64,000 bases of DNA from Phlegmacium glaucopus (Eukaryota; Basidiomycota; Agaricomycetes; Agaricales; Cortinariaceae), in contig MU130178.1 of NCBI GenBank assembly GCA_015039465.1, forward strand, positions 62,001 through 126,000, written 5' to 3'. Positions 58,571 through 64,000 of the stretch are shown here, in pieces. A program made the translations under genes and the position numbers. Below the pieces are notes generated by a model. That model did not search any database. It was not told the origin of the DNA and saw only the letters and a list, made by a program, of their open reading frames with translations. Numbering within the stretch: position 1 is the stretch's first letter; each line of letters opens with the position of its first letter.

Positions 58571-60725
58571 CTAAACGACCGCATCATTGTCTTCAATAGC
58601 AATCGTCCTCTTCCCTTTCGTACTCTCCGCATAGTTCTCGTAGAAATTATTCGCATCCCTCACATCTGCCATATCCCCCTCACCTCTCCTTCCAGGTCCA
58701 TCCCAGAAATGGAATGCGTGACTATGCACCCCATACGATGCCGGAACGACTTCGAGTAGATCCCCACGGGCGATTTCTATAGCTGGAATTTCGGAGGCTG
58801 GTAGACCGATGAGGTATGCAAGTAGGCAGCGGATAACGGACGCATGGCCGATGATAAGTAGATCTTCCTGTTCGCGTTCTAATTCAATAAGGATGGGTTC
58901 GAGACGGACTGTAAAGTTTAAAGATAAGAGATCATTCAAAGAAGATAGAGGCGAAAGACGTACCACTAAGGTCATGATAGCTCTCCGCCCTTGGGGCTCT
59001 AAATGAATATGGATCTTTCGTGAAACGATCCCAATCTTCAGGATAATACTTCTTCGCCTGTTCAGGACTCAAACCATCCCAAATCCCAGGATTGATCTCT
59101 AACATCTGAGGTTTCTCCACGACTTTAATTTTCGAAGGCATTGGGGGAAGCTTTTTTGTAGGACTCTGAAGACCAGGACTCTGAAAACCAGGAGTAGGGC
59201 TGGGGATCGAATCCAGGAAGGGGGAATTCATTGGAGAGGTGGATAAATTGAAGGACGCATCTGTTCCGGCCGATCCTAGCGGGATCTGAGCGCTCAACGA
59301 CGACTGTACGGATGAAAGAAAAGGCCATGCAGTATGGTGTGCTCGTCTACGCGTCGAGGTCCAGATCTATAGATGGCAACTAAACTTCAGTATCTCTCTA
59401 ATTTTGGTTCATAAGTTACACAAACATACCACGAGCTTTCTCTTAGAGGGATCCAATCCTCTCTGCTCAAGACTCTTCGCCCGTCGCTCTAGTACGAAAT
59501 CTCTCAATTTCTCAGCGTAGTCCCAGCCTGCAGGAGACAAGTCCGAGTCTGCTTTATAGGAGTGTTCAATCAAAGATTGGCCGGACTACACAAAATATTA
59601 CCGAACGTTCAAGGTGGGATTGACATCAAGTAGAATGGCATCAAACTTACTCGTGCAAAGTAGATTGTTCGGAATCTGTTGTGAATGTTCATGAGGAAGA
59701 AAACAATCCGGGACTACAGACGATCAATGGACAGTTCAGTCCTTCCGCGACATTGCGACATTGACTTTTGCTCACTTGAAGATAGCCTTGGATATTCTAT
59801 AAAAGACAAACGATGAGCATGAATTCAAACCGACATCCAAATCAACTTACGTTCAATATAATCTTCTCCCCGACCTAAGGATTGGTCTCAATAATTCAAT
59901 TCAAAAGTGAGAAATAGATTTTGTTTACATTAAGAATCCGGATGAAAGGCCACGTCATTTCTTCCACCGTCTCATAGTGCTTCTCATGACCATGGATCCG
60001 TTGGTAATAGTCTTTTACAGCTTTATCTGGGTCCCATCCTTTATACTACAAAACAAATTTGGTCAGTTCAACGTGAAAAACAAGAGTATAACACCAGGAA
60101 AGCCCATACATCCGGTGAAGAGATCTTAACGTTCCGAATATTTGTTTCGATTATCTCCTTGTTATCACAGATGGACTCTGTGCGGAATACAAAAATCAAC
60201 ATCAGAAGGGGTCATTTATACGGTACGAAATGAAGATGCCATACCAAGCATAACGACATGAATCCCAGCTGCATCAAATTTCTCTGCGATGGCCTGACGA
60301 ATAGCTCTTGTACCATTATTGGCATCATATATGACTACTTGCCCTCCATGCTCAAAGAAATCCCAAATCAGCTGCTCACATCCATCTGATGTTTTCTGGC
60401 GCAAGGCGATCGTTTTCGCACTCTTCTCACCTACTTGCGAAAAGCAAAATAAGATCAGCAAAAGGAGCCGGAGTAGATCGGAAGAGAAAGATACAGCACC
60501 TAGTATGAAATAATCCGGTGGAAGCCGTTGTGCTCCTCCAATGGTTTTTCGTCTATAATCGCCCAAAGACACAACTTGCGTCTTGACTCCCATCCATCGC
60601 AGGTATCGCTCGAGAGCTCGAGAGATATGAGTCTTGCCTCGTGCTGGAAGTCCAATTGTGATGACTAGAATCTTTCCAGCATGAAACAGAAGCCCCGATG
60701 CGGTGGTGTACAGAGGCGCAACCAT
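58571..60725 (-). CDS. 6-phosphofructo-2-kinase (bisphosphatase domain probably inactive)
   Basis: Ten exons in phase: 60500-60725, 60245-60430, 60110-60177, 59929-60045, 59851-59874, 59776-59796, 59651-59713, 59430-59585, 58964-59366, 58571-58908; 533 residues. The kinase half has Walker A GLPARGKT (25-32), GDYRRKTIG, and the QIxDYY-type RIHGHEKHYE region. It makes fructose 2,6-bisphosphate, the glycolysis activator. In the phosphatase half the catalytic RHG motif reads ARSGQS: the phospho-accepting histidine is a serine at about 236, as in yeast Pfk26, which lacks phosphatase activity. The second histidine (IIGHASVIRC) remains. A Ser/Pro-rich insert of about 70 residues (SPSPTPGFQSPGLQSP-type) splits the phosphatase domain. 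Intron 59586-59650 falls exactly between the R and S of the motif. Confidence 0.95.
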
Positions 60726-61020
60726 CCTAGCAGAAAATCTAAAGTAAGCCTCTAGGTTAATCAAGAAACGATTATCAAGGCGGCTATGTTTAATCTAGTG
60801 TGTCCGATGTCGATGGAGAAGCGACTGATAATGACGTGACGGATGCCCGTGAATAATTACATAATATTTTCCCCTCGATAAGATAAGGGGTTTCTAAACA
60901 AACAGCAATTTCATAATAAAGCACTGCGAGAACGAGTAGCAACAGACGAATATGGTATGCTTATATCAAAAATTCAACTTGGAAACAGTGAGCAATAAAA
61001 CGAACCAGATAACATTGTCG

Positions 61021-61920
61021 TTACAGACCAGGATCTGGAGCAGCTGCGCGATAATCCTCCATCTCTTTATCTAGATCATCAATAGTCTTTTTCTTCAGTC
61101 GTTTTGGTCCTTTCTTTTGACGAACTCTCCGTGGAGGTACGGGTGCAGGTTTGACTGCCACTCGAGGTTGAAACACAAGGGAACGTGGAGCTCTAAATCA
61201 TTCGTCAAGAACGGAAGAAAACAGATGAAAGACAAGTTTACATTGGCGTCACAGGACTAGGCCCTGGGTTTATCTTCTCTGTATGTGGTCTTATTGTCAT
61301 CGTATTTGCAGGCGACAATCGATTCAAAAGTGTTGGCGGTGGTGGAGGCCCTCGAGGGATTTGTGATGGTGCGCCGTCTGAGATAATTTCAATTTTAATT
61401 GGGCGGCCTGACCATAACCGTAGTCATTAAGAAAGCAAACGGTCCAGAGTCAATCTAACTCACGTCCATCAACAATCTTCCCATCGTATTTTGCTTGAGC
61501 AGCAAGAGCATCCCCCGGACGTTGAAATGTAACCACCGCCATGCCTTTCGAGTTGCCCTGCGAGTTATACACCAAAAATGATTCTTTCAGCGGTCCCACC
61601 GTCTTTCTAAACAGCTCCTAAAAGGATGCCGTTGAAATGAGTAAAGGTAGCGTGTTTGAGTGGCAACGGGCGCTAACCTCGACGTCCTTCTCCCCTACAT
61701 CAACAGGCAACCTACTCAAGAATATTCGACTCCCTTGTTCCTGCGCCGCCTTCCCCTTCGAAACCGATGTGGCATGGACTTGGCCTGGGGCAACAGACGC
61801 GGACGTTTTCCATGAAGGAGGCGCTTGCCCTGCCTGGTTTCCGAGCAGCTGTCGTTTAGGTCCGTGAAAAGTGTTAAGCCGTGCGTATGGCAGAGGTCTG
61901 TATTGTGCTTGCATTATCAT
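61021..61920 (-). CDS. Yra1/ALYREF-like mRNA export adaptor
   Basis: Four exons in phase: 61678-61920, 61464-61617, 61242-61407, 61021-61192; 244 residues. A basic N-terminal arm leads to an RRM (SRIFLSRLPVDVGEKDVEEL as RNP2 side, NSKGMAVVTFQRPGDAL as RNP1 side). A Pro-rich, Arg-containing linker follows, and the C-terminus is KKKTIDDLDKEMEDYRA, the UAP56/Sub2-binding motif of REF proteins. It acts in the nucleus in the TREX complex, recruiting the export receptor to mRNA. ATG at 61920 is the first in frame. It lies 295 bases upstream of the PFK2 start on the same strand. Confidence 0.92.
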
Positions 61921-63408
61921 GAAACGTGTCTAAACGTTAAAAATGGCTTTAATAATGAGGAGAACAGACAAAGGAAAACGAAGCTTAAAGGTACCTGCCA
62001 CTTGATTTGAAGGCCTTTGGTAAACAAGTCATAGCAACGCGTACGAAACTGAACGGCCCGGCATTATCGGACTTTCTTTCACGTGACAAGTCGGTCCGAA
62101 ATCGACAGGTTCACCCACTTCTTATCAATTACGAAACGGAAGAGATGAGGCAGAAAACATTGGCCACTATGCGGCGCTTTCGAGAGGAACCGAAATAATG
62201 CGCACAACTGACTTGGGGAAGACGACAACATAAGCCGCCTTGCGAAGATAACTGACAATTGACAAAATCCCATTTCTTTAATTGGGGCTCGTACACAGAG
62301 AGAGACGTATTGACGTCGAACTGTAACGTACTGAGGCCCCCACTTTCGGGATTCCATTGCACTCAGTTTGTACTAGCTCTTTGGCATGGCCGTTTTTTTC
62401 CCGAGGGGTTGGATCCGAAAAGAATGGCTCGAAAGGAGCACCCTAACCAACATTGTGTTATCTTGTTAATTACTCGGGCTTTCAATTGGACTACTATCTT
62501 CCAAGTCAACCAAAACGATGTCAGCATCCTATCTGTTATATGCAGAAACTCTATGCCCAAGGGCACTCTTACAATGAATATCTTATAATTACGTTCATTG
62601 ATTTCGTATTCAATGATCTCAATGATAGGCACTGGGCGGTATACTCCTTGTCTAAGGTTCGTGTGCCCAAAGGCACCAGGCGTACTAGATCGGCTACGGG
62701 GTCTAGCGCTGCTTGTTTTCAACTTTTAAAGATGACAGATTTCGGATGTACAAGATTGTAATTGTAGCGAGTTTTCGTTTTGCTGGTACGAGTCTTCAAT
62801 GATATCTAGGACATGAAACTATTCGGAGCCACACGCGGGTAATCGGTATAGCTCGTGGTAGGAGTAATGTTAAAAAACAAATCCGGTGTCCGTATCGCTT
62901 TGGATTTGCGATTGAGGTTGAGCACAAAAGTTATTGTGTAGCTTCAATGAAAAGAGGTTTCGATGGTGTGATAGTAGGGGTTGTCTAGCAGAAATATGGC
63001 CACCTTGAGTGAAAGCGATGCTGAGAAAAAGTGTAGGATGATGATATGATGCTTGTTGGAGAAGGAGATATAAGTGTCGTCTGGAGGTATTTTCTAAGAT
63101 GGAATCCGCATGATATACGAGAGGTGAAAGCAAGATGAAGCAGAAGGAGTTGTGATATTGCGTTCAGCAGGAACAGGATAGGTGGCTAGTAGTAGATTGA
63201 GTCCCCGCAGGTCGTGTCTCAAGGTAGCGACCAAGACCTCAACGGCGCCTCAGGTATTGATATTGGACATCCTGTCTCTGTGCGAGTAGAGCTCCGGAGC
63301 CTAGTGGCATGCAGCAAAGGGCTCGTCGCTAGATGATACGAGTGACTGAGATCCAGCTTGGCCTATGCAATGTGCATCGGGATTGGAGAATGAAGGTTCA
63401 TATATCGA
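61921..63408. other. Gap: no gene recognised
   Basis: Frames of 60-119 codons on both strands overlap and lack motifs or splice support. Confidence 0.45.
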
Positions 63409-64000
63409 TCATCGATCAATATAACGCGTAGTTACATCCCCAAGTTTTGCAGTAACAGCAGATCGGCCATTCATCTTATTGGCAAGCCAATGGCGGAAAA
63501 CCATATAAGCTAGGCAGGCAGCGATAGCGGCGACAGTGCCAATTAATTTTGGACTTATGACAGATGTTTCTTGCTCGACCTAGAGTGTTTGAGATGACAA
63601 GCCAGTACGTCAGTCAACTCCTCTAACTAATTTGATGAATGAAAGGAGACGCACCACAGAGGTAAAAGGTGAAAGAATAGGGATAGTGAAGTGCGAAGCA
63701 CCGACTGCGGACCACCACGTTTTCCGTTCATTCATTTGCATGCGAAGCGAATGACGTGTGTAATGCGTTGCGAGGTAGACGATGAGCAGTATAAGAAGGG
63801 TAATGAGGCACAACAAGAAAGTCTGCTCAAACCCAGAATAAATGGTTATTGAAATATGACACAAAAGAGATATGTTGTTTACCAGAAGTCTCTCCCAAGA
63901 CGCCTGTTTTTCTGTATATTGTCTGGCCAACATAGTCATTTCGCGCTGTAGTCTCGTCAACCCCAATATTACTTGGGGACATCCTAAGAAAGTACCTCTC
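63409..64000 (-). CDS. C-terminal part of an unidentified membrane protein (5' end outside window)
   Basis: Three exons visible: 63883 to the right edge, 63655-63822, 63409-63579, all in phase. The visible part has a charged amphipathic segment (TRLQREMTMLARQYTEKQAS), a strong transmembrane helix (FLLCLITLLILLIVYLATHY), a basic loop (RMQMNERKTWW), a second hydrophobic helix (LIGTVAAIAACLAYMVF) and a short basic tail ending DVTTRYIDR. A CTTTCTTAG just inside the right edge could be another acceptor. Family not recognised. Confidence 0.6.

Noticed and set aside
1..64000. tRNA, rRNA and CRISPR signals
   Set aside because: Reading for tRNA B-box-like words, rRNA cores and regularly spaced repeats gave nothing convincing; a tRNAscan or Rfam run would be decisive.

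Overview
This is a nuclear window from a filamentous basidiomycete, most likely Agaricomycotina. The genes are cut by many short GT-AG introns (about 45-80 bases) with CTAAC/CTGAC-like branch points. Several families are typical of mushroom-forming fungi: a nucleotidyltransferase-like family with a GSMAC...DVDILV core, HNH_2-like nuclease proteins, HSR1-like G-domain proteins, a seven-helix membrane family and a Ran1-like kinase. There are no operons, and the larger spacers hold decayed genes and mobile-element relics. I rebuilt exon-intron structures by hand; exon phases were checked for every multi-exon model. Layout. 0-13 kb: the N-terminal part of a Gln/Ser/Met-rich transcription regulator running off the left edge, a relic of a C2-domain gene, a small four-helix membrane protein, repeats, a complete 12-exon L-fuconate dehydratase-type enolase-superfamily gene, and a 656-bp inverted-repeat element. 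14-24 kb: an accessory block in which two near-identical copies of a nucleotidyltransferase-fold gene flank two long alpha-helical genes (757 and 359 codons). 24-27 kb: gene-poor. 27-30 kb: the TUP1 corepressor with an unusual Arg-Glu repeat tract. 30-34.5 kb: a degenerate G-domain gene, an HNH protein gene and an intact G-domain gene. 34.5-37.6 kb: a repeat relic and a small beta-rich protein. 37.6-42 kb: a PITH-domain gene and mitochondrial ribosomal protein uS5m on a 116-bp divergent promoter, then an arsenite methyltransferase fused to a rhodanese/Acr2-like domain. 42.2-44 kb: a large foldback palindrome with a hAT-like non-autonomous element in one arm. 44-52 kb: a seven-helix membrane protein, a PPR-like mitochondrial protein and a 12-exon MFS transporter. 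52-57 kb: a Ran1-like Ser/Thr kinase and a KEN-box nuclear protein. 58.5-62 kb: a 6-phosphofructo-2-kinase whose phosphatase histidine is replaced by serine, and a Yra1/ALYREF mRNA-export adaptor. 63.4-64 kb: the 3' end of a membrane protein running off the right edge. Conserved housekeeping genes (TUP1, uS5m, PITH, PFK2, Yra1, ENOSF1) are interleaved with accessory stretches. The 14-24 kb duplicated-NTase block and the 30-34.5 kb GTPase/HNH block look most like unstudied systems, but any joint function is inference.
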